From positions 620,001-684,000 of the forward strand of contig NZ_LRFG02000002.1 in NCBI RefSeq assembly GCF_001641755.2: a DNA stretch of 64,000 bases, written 5' to 3'. Each line of letters starts with the position of its first letter. The stretch's first letter is position 1. The translations under genes were made by a program, and so were the position numbers. The DNA is from Microbulbifer flavimaris. Lineage in GTDB: Bacteria > Pseudomonadota > Gammaproteobacteria > Pseudomonadales > Cellvibrionaceae. Shown here one piece after another: positions 54,625 to 63,601 of the stretch. The notes beneath the pieces were generated by a model that did no database searches, had not been told where the DNA came from, and saw only the letters and a list, made by a program, of their open reading frames with translations.

Positions 54625-54673
54625 TTGTTTTCAGTGTAGACACGGGCAGACCAGGCGGTCCACCCGGATAAAA

Positions 54674-55987
54674 CTACGCCATGGACTTGATCACGCCGCG
54701 CAGCTTGTCGACGATGGCGTCAATTTCGTGCTCTTCAATGATCAGCGGCGGAGACATGCACAGGGCATCGCCGATGCCGCGCGCCATCACGCCGGCGTCC
54801 CAGGCAGCGGCAGAGGCCTTGGCCCCGAACTTGCCTTTCAGCTCCGCGGGTGCGCGCAGTTCGATCGCGCCGACCAGGCCGTAGTTGCGGATGTCGATCA
54901 CGTTGTCCAGGTCCGCCAGGCTGTGCAGGGCGTTCTCCCAGTGCTTGCCAATATCGCCCGCGGCGCGGGTGAGCAGGCCCTCGCGCTCGTAGATATCCAG
55001 GGTCGCCATACCGGCCGCACAGGCCACCGGGTGCGCGGAATAGGTGTAGCCGTGGAAGAACTCCACCATGCCTTCCGGAGCCGCGTTCATCACGGTGTTG
55101 TAAATATGGTCCTGAACGAACACAGCCCCCAGCGGTACAGTGGCGTTGGTGATGCCCTTGGCGGAGGTCATCATGTCCGGAGTCACGTCCCACTCGATGG
55201 AGGCGAACGGGGAGCCGGTGCGGCCCCAGCCGGAAATCACTTCATCAAAAATCAGCAGCAGGTCGTGCTTGTCACAGATCTCGCGGATGCGCTTCAGGTA
55301 GCCCTTGGGCGGCAGCACCACACCACCGGCACCGGAGAAGGGCTCAATAATCACCGCGGCAATCTGGTCCGCACCGTGGAAAGTCACGAGACGCTCCAGG
55401 TCCTCCGCCAGCTCAATGCCGTGCTCCGGCAGGCCGCGACTGAAGGCGTTGCGCTCGATATCCAGGGTGTGGCGCATGTGGTTGGCCTTCACTGGCTGGC
55501 CAAAGGACTGGTAGTTGGGTGCGATGCCGCCTACGGAAATACCACCGAAGTTGACCCCGTGGTAACCCTTCTCGCGGCCAATGAACATGGTGCGGCTACC
55601 CTTGCCGCGCGCACGCTGGTATTGCAGGGCGATTTTCAGAGCGCTCTCCACTGCCTCGGACCCGGAGTTACCGAAGAAGACCTTGTTCAGGCCGTCCGGC
55701 GTGTGCTTTACCAGGCGCTCTGAGTATTCGAAGCTGAGCTCATGTCCGAAATTAAAGATCGAGCTGTAGTCCAGCTTTTTGGCCTGCTGGTGAATGGCGT
55801 CGGCGATCTCGGAGCGGCAATGACCCGCATTTGAGCACCACAGGCCGGCGGTGGCATCAATAATCTGACGGCCACTTTTCTCCATCAGGTAGATGCCTTC
55901 GGCGCGCTCGACAATGCGCGGCGCTGCCTTGAAGGTGCGGTTCGGGGTGAACGGCATCCAGAATGCGTCAGTTTTCATTTCGGACAT
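54674..55987 (-). CDS. Class III omega-aminotransferase (module B)
   Basis: A 437-residue PLP aminotransferase for beta-alanine, GABA or other omega-amino acids. FWMPFTPNRTFKAAPRIVE is the N-terminal substrate region, FGNSGSEAVESALKIALQY the PLP phosphate site, LLIFDEVISGWGRTGSPFA the PLP Asp, SAKGITNATVPLGAVF the Schiff-base Lys and YSAHPVACAAGM the following block. The start is ATG 55987 (GGAG at a spacing of eight). It is a paralogue of the enzyme at 25459-26799. With the dehydrogenase behind it at 56261-57706, it forms a two-step transamination-oxidation route. Confidence 0.93.
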   Translation of the reverse strand: MSEMKTDAFWMPFTPNRTFKAAPRIVERAEGIYLMEKSGRQIIDATAGLWCSNAGHCRSEIADAIHQQAKKLDYSSIFNFGHELSFEYSERLVKHTPDGLNKVFFGNSGSEAVESALKIALQYQRARGKGSRTMFIGREKGYHGVNFGGISVGGIAPNYQSFGQPVKANHMRHTLDIERNAFSRGLPEHGIELAEDLERLVTFHGADQIAAVIIEPFSGAGGVVLPPKGYLKRIREICDKHDLLLIFDEVISGWGRTGSPFASIEWDVTPDMMTSAKGITNATVPLGAVFVQDHIYNTVMNAAPEGMVEFFHGYTYSAHPVACAAGMATLDIYEREGLLTRAAGDIGKHWENALHSLADLDNVIDIRNYGLVGAIELRAPAELKGKFGAKASAAAWDAGVMARGIGDALCMSPPLIIEEHEIDAIVDKLRGVIKSMA

Positions 55988-56109
55988 GGTCTTTACTCCG
56001 GGTTTTCCCTTTGCGTTATTTCGTGGCGCAGTCACTGTGCGCCGTTTCATTTCAGTGTATTTCAACCGCCACCCTGGATTGAGTTCAGTGGCGATCACTG
56101 TTTTTTTCC

Positions 56110-56235
56110 GTCACCCCGTACTCGCTCCGGGATCAATCACATTGCCTCTGCCGACTAAAGCGAGACTGGATACCGGCCTGCGCCGGTATGACGATAGGCT
56201 GATAATCGTCACCCCGGACTTGATCCGGGGTCCAG
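56110..56235. repeat. Cluster of three REP-like elements
   Basis: 56110-56133 is a degenerate GTCACCCCG...CCGGGATCAAT, 56166-56193 is CTGGATACCGGCC...GGTATGACG and 56208-56235 is GTCACCCCGGACT...GGGGTCCAG. Their layout matches the clusters near 9.9, 26.9 and 45.2 kb. They lie between the aminotransferase and the dehydrogenase of module B. Confidence 0.78.
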
Positions 56236-56260
56236 CTCATCGCAGTTCCGGCGGGTCCGG

Positions 56261-57706
56261 TCAGGCGCCGAAACAGCAGTACTTGGTTTCGTAAAATTCC
56301 GCCATACCCTCGACACCGCCCTCGCGGCCGATACCGGATTCCTTGCTGCCGCCGAACGGTGCCACGGTCGTGGAGAAGACGCCCGCATTGCAGGCCACCA
56401 TACCGTATTCCAGCGCTTCCACCACCCGGTTGGCTCGACGGATATTCTCGCTCATCACATAGGCCGCCAGGCCGTAAGGCGTATCATTGGCGCGGCGAAT
56501 CACGTCGTCCTCATCCGTGAACTTCTGTACCGGCGCCAGCGGGCCGAAGATCTCTTCCCGCGCAATACGCATCTCGTCGGAGACGCCGGTAATCACGGTG
56601 GGGGCAAAGTAGTTCTCGCCCTCTGGCAAAAAGTCACCGCCAAACTCAACTTTGGCGCCAGCCCCGGCGGTTTCGCTGACCAGTTGTGCCACACGCTCTG
56701 CCGCACGACGGTGAATCAGTGGGCCCACAGTCACACCCTCGTCACAGCCGTGCCCCACTTTCATTTCGGCTACCGCCGCATGCAGTTTCTCCACAAATGC
56801 GTCGTGAACCGATTCATGCACATAGATGCGGTTGGTAGACACGCAAGTCTGGCCGGCGTTGCGGAACTTGGTGGCAACACAAGCGGACACCGCGGTATCC
56901 AGGTCGGCATCGTCGAACACGATAAAGGGCGCATTGCCGCCGAGTTCCATGGACATCTTCTTCACCCCGCTGGCGCACTGGGCCATCAGGATCTTGCCCA
57001 CGGCCGTGGAGCCGGTAAAGGTGAACTTGGCCACCTGCGGGTGCTGCGTCAATACCTGGCCCAGTGCCGGGGCGTCGGATCCCACCACCATGTTGATGGT
57101 GCCGGCGGGCAGACCGGCGCGGGTGGCCAGCTCACACAGGGCCATGGCCGACAACGGCGTCTCACTGGCCGGCTTGATCACCACGGTACAGCCGGCTGCC
57201 AGGGCCGGGGCCGCCTTGCGGGTAATCATGGCGTTGGGGAAGTTCCACGGGGTAATGCAGGCCACCACGCCCACCGGCTGGCGAATGGTCTGCAGACGCA
57301 TGGCCGGATTGTGGGTGGGAATGGTCTGGCCGTAGGCGCGGCGACATTCCTCCGCATACCACTCGATATACGAGGCGCCATAGAGGATCTCTCCCCGGGC
57401 TTCCGCCAGCGGCTTGCCCTGCTCCAGGGTCAGGATGAGCGCCAGATCGTCGATGTTGTCCAGAATCAGCTGATGCCAGCGCTTCAACACCGCCGCGCGC
57501 TCGCTGGCAGTCTTGCTCTTCCAGGTGGGGAAGGCTGCGGCGGCCGCCACCACGGCCTCCTGCGCATCGGCAGCAGTACCATCAGCGATCTCAGCCAGCA
57601 ATTCCCCACTGGCCGGGTCCCGCACGTCGATACGCCCCGCCGCATCGCGCCACTCGCCGTTGATATAGTTCTGGGTTTTCAATAACTGCTTATCGGTCAG
57701 CTGCAT
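56261..57706 (-). CDS. gabD: Succinate-semialdehyde dehydrogenase-type ALDH
   Basis: A 481-residue NAD(P)-dependent aldehyde dehydrogenase: ITPWNFPNAMITRKAAPALAAGC (Rossmann), MELGGNAPFIVFDDADLDTAV with the general-base Glu, NAGQTCVSTNRIYVHESVHD with the nucleophilic Cys, and EEIFGPLAPVQKF. The length and motifs match GabD. It would oxidise succinate semialdehyde (from GABA) or a related semialdehyde to the acid. ATG 57706 is chosen over 57727 because AGGGAGCGCACAG gives a better SD. It is divergent from the LysR gene at 57879. Confidence 0.92.
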   Translation of the reverse strand: MQLTDKQLLKTQNYINGEWRDAAGRIDVRDPASGELLAEIADGTAADAQEAVVAAAAAFPTWKSKTASERAAVLKRWHQLILDNIDDLALILTLEQGKPLAEARGEILYGASYIEWYAEECRRAYGQTIPTHNPAMRLQTIRQPVGVVACITPWNFPNAMITRKAAPALAAGCTVVIKPASETPLSAMALCELATRAGLPAGTINMVVGSDAPALGQVLTQHPQVAKFTFTGSTAVGKILMAQCASGVKKMSMELGGNAPFIVFDDADLDTAVSACVATKFRNAGQTCVSTNRIYVHESVHDAFVEKLHAAVAEMKVGHGCDEGVTVGPLIHRRAAERVAQLVSETAGAGAKVEFGGDFLPEGENYFAPTVITGVSDEMRIAREEIFGPLAPVQKFTDEDDVIRRANDTPYGLAAYVMSENIRRANRVVEALEYGMVACNAGVFSTTVAPFGGSKESGIGREGGVEGMAEFYETKYCCFGA

Positions 57707-57753
57707 CTGTGCGCTCCCTGTATTCACTGGCCTTTACCTCTATAGCCGGGATT

Positions 57754-57769
57754 CTGCAGCCGGCTGCAG
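57754..57769. promoter_or_regulatory. Perfect 16-base palindrome between gabD-type and lysR genes
   Basis: CTGCAGCCGGCTGCAG reads the same on both strands, about 110 bases before the LysR start and 48 before the dehydrogenase start. The LysR gene is the natural binder. The sequence differs from the two module A palindromes. Confidence 0.55.
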
Positions 57770-57878
57770 CCGGAGAATAGTCATTTTTCTCCAACTAAAA
57801 TTTACCTTTCTCAAACTTTACTCTAAGCTCGATCCGGCGCGGGCAAGTTGCCGCGAAATAGCAACGAGGAGTCGCGAA

Positions 57879-58796
57879 ATGAGCGTAAAAACAGCCCTGG
57901 GCGGGCGGGTCAGCGATATGGACCTGCGATTGCTACGGGTGTTCCGCGAGGTGGTTCGCGCCGGTGGCCTGGCACCGGCAGAAGTCGCCCTTAATATCAG
58001 CCGCTCCACCATCAGTCTGCACCTGTCGGACCTGGAATCGCGTCTCGGCATGCAACTGTGCCTGCGCTCCCGTGGCCGCTCGGATTTCAAGCTGACCCCG
58101 GAGGGCGAGGCGCTCTACCAGGCAATCAGTGAGCTGGATGGCCACCTGGCCGCCTTCAGGAGCCAGGTCAACGCCATCCAGTCACAGCTCACCGGCAGCC
58201 TGCGTATCGTGCTGCCGGACGATGTGCTGGAGATGCCGCAGCTGGACCTGCCGGCCACCATTGCCCGGTTGCGCGAGCGCGCCCCACAACTACAGCTGGA
58301 TGTGCAGCTGGCGGCACCCCAGGAGCTGGAACTGGAAATCCTGGCCGGCCGTGCCGATGTGGGCATCAACCCCCTGCACTCCCACCGGCCGGGGCTCGAA
58401 TACAAACCGCTGTTCCAGCACCAGTCGCGGCTTTACTGTGGCAGCCAGCATCCACTGGCTAACAAGAAAGAGGTAAGTGAGGAGTTACTCACTGAGCAGG
58501 AACTGGCCGCGCCCAGCCACGCAGTGCTCTCCGGTGCTGCCCACCTGTATCGGCTGTTCCCGCATAAGTCGACCGCCAATCATATGGCGGCGCGCCTGGC
58601 GATGCTGCTCTCCGGAAAGTTTGTAGGCTTTCTGCCGGAGTACCTGGCCCGGCGCCATGAGGATACGGGTCAACTGGTGGCCCTGCGCCCGGACCGCTTC
58701 CACTACCAGATCCAGAATGCCGCCACCTTCAAGCGCAGTGCGGCGGATCATCCGGCGGTGCAGTTATTCCTGAAGGCACTGGTGGTCAATTCCTGA
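57879..58796 (+). CDS. LysR-family regulator of module B
   Basis: A 305-residue LysR regulator. HTH: DLRLLRVFREVVRAGGLAPAEVALNISRSTISLHLSDLESRLG. The effector domain follows, with LYCGSQHPLANKKE near residue 190. It is divergent from the dehydrogenase, with a palindrome between. It is similar in sequence to the LysR at 24397-25326 and stands next to a related catabolic pair, suggesting duplication of a module or two independently acquired modules. ATG 57879 has AACGAGGAG immediately upstream. Confidence 0.93.
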   Translation: MSVKTALGGRVSDMDLRLLRVFREVVRAGGLAPAEVALNISRSTISLHLSDLESRLGMQLCLRSRGRSDFKLTPEGEALYQAISELDGHLAAFRSQVNAIQSQLTGSLRIVLPDDVLEMPQLDLPATIARLRERAPQLQLDVQLAAPQELELEILAGRADVGINPLHSHRPGLEYKPLFQHQSRLYCGSQHPLANKKEVSEELLTEQELAAPSHAVLSGAAHLYRLFPHKSTANHMAARLAMLLSGKFVGFLPEYLARRHEDTGQLVALRPDRFHYQIQNAATFKRSAADHPAVQLFLKALVVNS

Positions 58797-58968
58797 TCGG
58801 AGCGGAATGCAGAATCAATTAATGCGTTGGAGCAATGCGCTGGACCTGTGAAGCACGCCGTGCGGCCGTCAGGGTGTTCGCCCGCGAGATTTGTAAAATG
58901 CCAGTCGCTGGGCTAAAAAGCGCCCTTGCCACCCCTGTTCCCCCTGTAAAAACAAAAGGCTTCCGCAG

Positions 58969-59838
58969 ATGCGCCTCCTGACCGCAATCCTGACCCTACT
59001 GGCTTCGGTTTACACCTTCGCTGCCGATTCCGACCGACCTCAGTTCACCTTTACCGCCATCCCCGATCAGAACGAAGCGGAGCTGGTGCGGCGCTTCCAG
59101 CAGGTGGCCGAGTACCTGGGCGAAGAGCTTGGCGCGGACGTAAAGTACATTCCGGTAAAAAGCTACCCCGCGGCCATTACCGCATTTCGCAACAATCAAG
59201 TGCAGCTCGCCTGGTTCGGCGGACTGTCTGGCGTACAGGCGCGCAAGGCGGTACCCGGCTCCGAGGCTATCGCCCAGGGTTACGAGGACCAGTTTTTCAA
59301 GACTTACCTTATTGCCCACCGTGATGCAGGTCTTGAGGCCTCCGATGAATTTCCCAAAGCGATCGCGGGCAAGACACTGACTTTCGGCTCCAAGGGGTCC
59401 ACGTCCGGACGCCTGATGCCCGAGTTCTACATCCGTGAGGCCTTTAACGAAGCCCCACGGGAGGTGTTTTCACGGGTGGGCTTCAGCGGCGACCACAGCC
59501 GCACCATTGCGCTGGTGCAATCCGGAGCCTATGAGGTGGGCGCGGTCAACTATGCCGTGTGGGACAAGGCGGTTGCCAGCGGCGAGGTGGATACGGATCT
59601 GGTTTCCGTTATCTGGACCACGCCGACTTATGCCGACTACCAATGGACCGTGCGCGGCGATGTCGACGAGCAGTTCGGTCCCGGATTCAAAGAGAAACTG
59701 ACCCGGGCGCTGCTGAACCTCGAGGACGAATCAATCCTGCAGAGCTTCCCACGCTCCGGCTTCGTACCTGCAGACAATGACACCTACCAGGCGATTGAGA
59801 ACACCGCCAAATCCATTGGTCTGCTCGACGACTTCTGA
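58969..59838 (+). CDS. PhnD-type periplasmic substrate-binding protein
   Basis: A 289-residue protein with a signal peptide (LLTAILTLLASVYTFAA) and a PhnD-like two-lobe binding fold: FTAIPDQNEAELVRRFQQVAEYL and FRNNQVQLAWFGGLSGVQARKAVPGS, then GSTSGRLMPEFYIREAF. Family members bind phosphonates, phosphite or phosphate analogues; a subgroup is annotated as putative selenate binding. I cannot assign the ligand. The ATP-binding subunit begins at the stop (59838), so it is coupled. Confidence 0.87.
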   Translation: MRLLTAILTLLASVYTFAADSDRPQFTFTAIPDQNEAELVRRFQQVAEYLGEELGADVKYIPVKSYPAAITAFRNNQVQLAWFGGLSGVQARKAVPGSEAIAQGYEDQFFKTYLIAHRDAGLEASDEFPKAIAGKTLTFGSKGSTSGRLMPEFYIREAFNEAPREVFSRVGFSGDHSRTIALVQSGAYEVGAVNYAVWDKAVASGEVDTDLVSVIWTTPTYADYQWTVRGDVDEQFGPGFKEKLTRALLNLEDESILQSFPRSGFVPADNDTYQAIENTAKSIGLLDDF

Positions 59839-60515
59839 TGACCATTCTGGTTGAGCTGAGTCAGTGCCGGCTGACTTATCCCAGCGATACCATGGGTGAA
59901 GCCGACTGGCTGGCTCTGGAAGTCGACCACCTGACGGTCCGGGCAGGCGAGCGGATTGCCCTGCTCGGCAAGAGCGGTGCAGGCAAGAGTACACTGTTGC
60001 GCCGCCTCCGCCGGGAGCTCGCCGGACAGACGAGCTGGTGCCCGCAGGAACCGGGCCTGGTGCCACAACTGAAAGTTTTCCATAACATTTTCTCTGGTGC
60101 ACTGGACCGACACTCGGCACTCGTAAACCTGAGAAACCTCCTGCTGCCATCCCGCCGCCATCAGACCGAAATTGCACGGCTTGCAGAACCTCTCGGTATC
60201 GCCGATTTACTCTGGAGCAAGGCGGGAGAGCTCTCCGGCGGTCAGCAACAGCGGGTCGCCCTGGCCCGAGCCCTGTACCAGCATAAACCGCTACTGCTGG
60301 CGGACGAGCCGGTTTCCGCGCTGGACCGCATACAGGGAGAGGCCATCCTGAGACAGCTGCTGCAGCGTCATACCACCAGCATCATTGCCCTGCACAATGC
60401 ACCACTGGCCTTGAACCTTTGCGACCGGGTTATCGCGCTGCGGGACAGGCGAGTACTCTTCGATCTCCCCACCAGCGAAGTGCATCCGGACAATATCCAG
60501 CGGCTCTACCAATGA
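59838..60515 (+). CDS. ABC transporter ATP-binding protein, PhnC-like
   Basis: A 225-residue nucleotide-binding subunit. Walker A: LLGKSGAGKSTLL. Signature: LSGGQQQRVALARAL. Walker B: LLLADEPVSALD. The switch His is in TTSIIALHNAPLALNLC. It starts at ATG 59838 one base before the end of the binding-protein gene and overlaps the permease ATG at 60512 by four bases. This tight packing shows one operon. It energises the importer described at 58969. Confidence 0.92.
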   Translation: MTILVELSQCRLTYPSDTMGEADWLALEVDHLTVRAGERIALLGKSGAGKSTLLRRLRRELAGQTSWCPQEPGLVPQLKVFHNIFSGALDRHSALVNLRNLLLPSRRHQTEIARLAEPLGIADLLWSKAGELSGGQQQRVALARALYQHKPLLLADEPVSALDRIQGEAILRQLLQRHTTSIIALHNAPLALNLCDRVIALRDRRVLFDLPTSEVHPDNIQRLYQ

Positions 60516-61987
60516 GCACGGCAATCGGCTTTCTCACGCAAACACGCAGCCTGCGAAAACTGACCTTTTACTTTGCGCTGCTGGCTGTGGCGTGCCTGGC
60601 ACTGGCGGATATCGATATCAGCACCGGAAGCCCCGGGCACGAGCTGTGGCTGATGGGCAGGGGATTACTAACCCCACAGGTACCGGACTGGCAGCAGTGG
60701 CTGGATGCGGTGATCTATACGCTGACCTTCTCCCTGCAGGGCGTGGTGCTCGCGGCCGCTGTCGGTTTCCTGTTTGCCGTTTACTATCACCTGACTTGGG
60801 TGCGGGTTGTGGCGGCACTGCTGCGCTCTGTGCACGAGGTGTTCTGGGCGCTGATCTTTATCCAGATCTTTGGCATTTCGACCCTTGCCGGTGTGCTGGC
60901 CATCGTGTTGCCCTTTAGTGGCACCATGGCCAAGGTCTATGGCGAACAGCTGGAGGAAATCGATAGCCGCCCGGCGAGGGCGGTGCACGACCGTGCGGAA
61001 AGCGGGCTCAGCCACTTTTTCTATACCCGCCTGCCACTTGCCCTGCATGCAATGCGCAATTACACCGCCTACCGGATGGAGTGCGCCATCCGCTCCTCGG
61101 TAGTACTCGGCTTTATCGGCCTGCCGACTCTCGGCTTTCACCTGGAGACGGCCCTGCGCACCGGCGAGTACTCCGCTGCCAGCGCCCTGCTTTTCACACT
61201 CCTCGCACTGATCTATTCCCTGCGCTACTGGTTTCGGGCAAGGCTGCTCTGGGTACTGGTGCCACTGGCGTTCTTTGTGCGCCCCGTTTCCGGGGACTGG
61301 CACAGTGCCAACTTCGCGCAGTTTCTCCGCGACTGCATCCCGGCCCCGCTGCGTGAAGACTGGGCGCTGGAGAAAAGTGGGCGCTGGTTGTTGTGGCTGG
61401 GCGAGCAGATCGGCGCCGGAGCGTGGAATACCGTGCTGTTGGCCCAGATCGTCCTGGTGCTGACCGGACTGTTCGCATTACTGACTTCCACCATGAACTC
61501 CTCGCACTTTGTCTCGGGCTGGCGGCGCCGGCTGGGAGACGGCTTTTTGCTGGTACTGCGCTCACTGCCGGAGTACCTGCTCAACTTTATTTTCCTGATC
61601 GTGCTGGGCCCCTCTATGTTGCCGGCCATCCTGGCCATGACATTGCATAATGGTGCCATCATCGGCCACCTGCTTGGCAAGCACAGCGATGAAGTGGCAC
61701 CGGCTGTGATGGAGTCCGGCCCGCTCAGTCGCTTTGCCTACTTTTATGTGCCCACCCTGTACCAGCGCTTTCTCGCCTACTGTTTCTACCGCTGGGAGAT
61801 CATTATTCGCGAGACCGCAATGCTTGGTGTGCTGGGGATTCCAACGCTCGGTTTTTACATCGACTCGGCATTTGAATTCCTGCGATTTGATGTGGCTCTG
61901 ATCCTTATTGCCGCCAGTGCCGTGCTGACCCTTTGTGCGGACTCTATTGCCAGGCGTCTGCGACGGCAGTTTCTCCCCGCTTATTGA
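60512..61987 (+). CDS. Fused PhnE-type ABC permease
   Basis: A 491-residue inner-membrane permease with two BPD_transp_1-type halves. The first half has the EAA-type loop near EEIDSRPARAVHDRAESGLSHFFYTRLPLALHAM (about residues 150-185), and the second has EVAPAVMESGPLSRFAYFYVPTLYQRFLAY near residue 400. Single PhnE chains are about 260 residues, so this is a fused pair. The ATG at 60512 overlaps the upstream stop. It completes a three-gene importer without visible phosphonate-degrading genes. Confidence 0.9.
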   Translation: MSTAIGFLTQTRSLRKLTFYFALLAVACLALADIDISTGSPGHELWLMGRGLLTPQVPDWQQWLDAVIYTLTFSLQGVVLAAAVGFLFAVYYHLTWVRVVAALLRSVHEVFWALIFIQIFGISTLAGVLAIVLPFSGTMAKVYGEQLEEIDSRPARAVHDRAESGLSHFFYTRLPLALHAMRNYTAYRMECAIRSSVVLGFIGLPTLGFHLETALRTGEYSAASALLFTLLALIYSLRYWFRARLLWVLVPLAFFVRPVSGDWHSANFAQFLRDCIPAPLREDWALEKSGRWLLWLGEQIGAGAWNTVLLAQIVLVLTGLFALLTSTMNSSHFVSGWRRRLGDGFLLVLRSLPEYLLNFIFLIVLGPSMLPAILAMTLHNGAIIGHLLGKHSDEVAPAVMESGPLSRFAYFYVPTLYQRFLAYCFYRWEIIIRETAMLGVLGIPTLGFYIDSAFEFLRFDVALILIAASAVLTLCADSIARRLRRQFLPAY

Positions 61988-62058
61988 GGCGGCACAATAG
62001 GAGCTTTTGCCGGGCCTCTGAATCGCAGAGTCCAGGCACATTGAACAGGTGAAAGACA

Positions 62059-62973
62059 ATGCTCAGGCTTTTTACCCTCGGCTTCCTGTTAGCCCAGATA
62101 CAGATCGTCACTGCTATGGAAGTTTCCGCCGGCAAACTCGAGACACTGCCGGATTTCGAGTTCCGTGGCATAGCACCCCGCCCGGTACATATATGGCTGC
62201 CCGATGGTTATCCCGATCAGGCGCCTTATGCTGCCCTTTACATGCATGACGGCCAGATGCTGTTCGACGCCGACACAACCTGGAACAAACAGGAGTGGGG
62301 CGTCGACGAGGTAGCGTCTCAGCTACAGGCAGCGGGCGAGACGATCCCCTTTGTCGTTGTGGCGATCGAGAATGTGAGCGAGACACGTCACGGCGATTAT
62401 TTCCCGCAGAAGGCCCGGGTATTGATGCCGGCCGCCGAGCGGGCGAAAGAGCACCCCTTCAATCAGGCAGAACTGCGGGCCGACCGGTATCTGCAGTTTC
62501 TCGTCGGGCAACTGAAGCCCTATGTCGACACCCACTATGCGGTTGCATCCGACCGGGCGCATACCGTCATTGCCGGCTCCAGTATGGGCGGCCTGATTTC
62601 GCTCTATGCAATGCTTGAGTATCCCCAGGTATTCTCAGCAGCAGCCGCCATCTCCACCCACTGGCTCGGTATCAAGCCTGATGACCAGCTGCCAGTGGCC
62701 GCCGCAATCCGCACCTACCTGAAGGAAAACCTGCCGGCGCCGGGCAGGCATCGCTTTTACTTTGACCACGGCACCGAGACACTGGACGCCCACTATCCGC
62801 CGTTACAGGAGAAAGTGGACACGATCATGGATCAGGCGGGCTATCGGAGCCCCGCCTGGCAGACACGGGTATTTGACGGCCACGCCCACGATGAAAACTC
62901 CTGGCGGGCCCGCCTGGCCGAACCGCTGCGGTTTCTTCTCGGCCGGGATCAACAAGCCACCGATGCAAAATAA
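62059..62973 (+). CDS. Secreted esterase (PF00756-like alpha/beta hydrolase)
   Basis: A 304-residue exported esterase: a signal peptide (about 1-19), WLPDGYPDQAPYAALYMHDGQMLFD, then the nucleophile Ser in IAGSSMGGLISLYAML (about residue 174) and the catalytic His in FDGHAHDENSW. The family includes Fes/IroE-type and feruloyl-type esterases. No siderophore locus is near. It begins 71 bases after the ABC permease and is followed by a GNAT gene 21 bases away. Confidence 0.87.
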   Translation: MLRLFTLGFLLAQIQIVTAMEVSAGKLETLPDFEFRGIAPRPVHIWLPDGYPDQAPYAALYMHDGQMLFDADTTWNKQEWGVDEVASQLQAAGETIPFVVVAIENVSETRHGDYFPQKARVLMPAAERAKEHPFNQAELRADRYLQFLVGQLKPYVDTHYAVASDRAHTVIAGSSMGGLISLYAMLEYPQVFSAAAAISTHWLGIKPDDQLPVAAAIRTYLKENLPAPGRHRFYFDHGTETLDAHYPPLQEKVDTIMDQAGYRSPAWQTRVFDGHAHDENSWRARLAEPLRFLLGRDQQATDAK

Positions 62974-62994
62974 ACGCCCCGGAGAATTGCAGAA

Positions 62995-63495
62995 ATGAGC
63001 CAACAAACACCGGTCACCACCTATTACCTGGAAATGCCCGATCCGGAACAGCTACGGGGAAAACCGCAACCACCCGAGCTCACGGTAAATGAGGCGGTGC
63101 TCAAAGAGTTTCGCTTTAATCGCTACCTGTACCAGCTCGTTGGGGAGCCGTGGCAGTGGGTGGACAAGCTCACCCTCTCCGACCAGGCATGGCAGGAATA
63201 CGCGGAGCGGGACAGCCTCCGTACCTGGGTGGCGTATCACCGGGGGGCCATTGCGGGCTATTACGAGCTGGAGCGACAGAGTGACGGCAGTGTCCAGATC
63301 GCTTACTTCGGTTTGGCACCACGTTTCGTGGGCAAGGGGTTCGGCGGCTACCTGCTGACACATGCCCTGCAGTCTGCATGGGCATGGGATAGACCCCGCC
63401 GGGTTTGGGTGCATACCTGCAGCCTGGATCACCCGGGGGCATTGGGCAACTACGAGGCCCGCGGCATGAAAGTCTATAACATCGAAGAGGATTAG
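62995..63495 (+). CDS. GNAT-family N-acetyltransferase
   Basis: A 166-residue acetyltransferase of the GNAT fold. The acetyl-CoA-binding motif A is visible as LAPRFVGKGFGGYLLTHALQSAWAW (about residue 107). The acceptor (amine, amino acid or antibiotic) is unknown. It follows the esterase closely and may be co-transcribed. The SD is CGGAGAATTGCAGAA before ATG 62995. Confidence 0.88.
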   Translation: MSQQTPVTTYYLEMPDPEQLRGKPQPPELTVNEAVLKEFRFNRYLYQLVGEPWQWVDKLTLSDQAWQEYAERDSLRTWVAYHRGAIAGYYELERQSDGSVQIAYFGLAPRFVGKGFGGYLLTHALQSAWAWDRPRRVWVHTCSLDHPGALGNYEARGMKVYNIEED

Positions 63496-63601
63496 GCCGC
63501 GCGCCCGACGCAGCGCGCGGGCAATACAGGAGCGGCCTCTCGACCATTGAGTGGTCCCGAGCCATACACTAGGCGTTGAAATATCGAGTAAAGCCGAAGC
63601 G

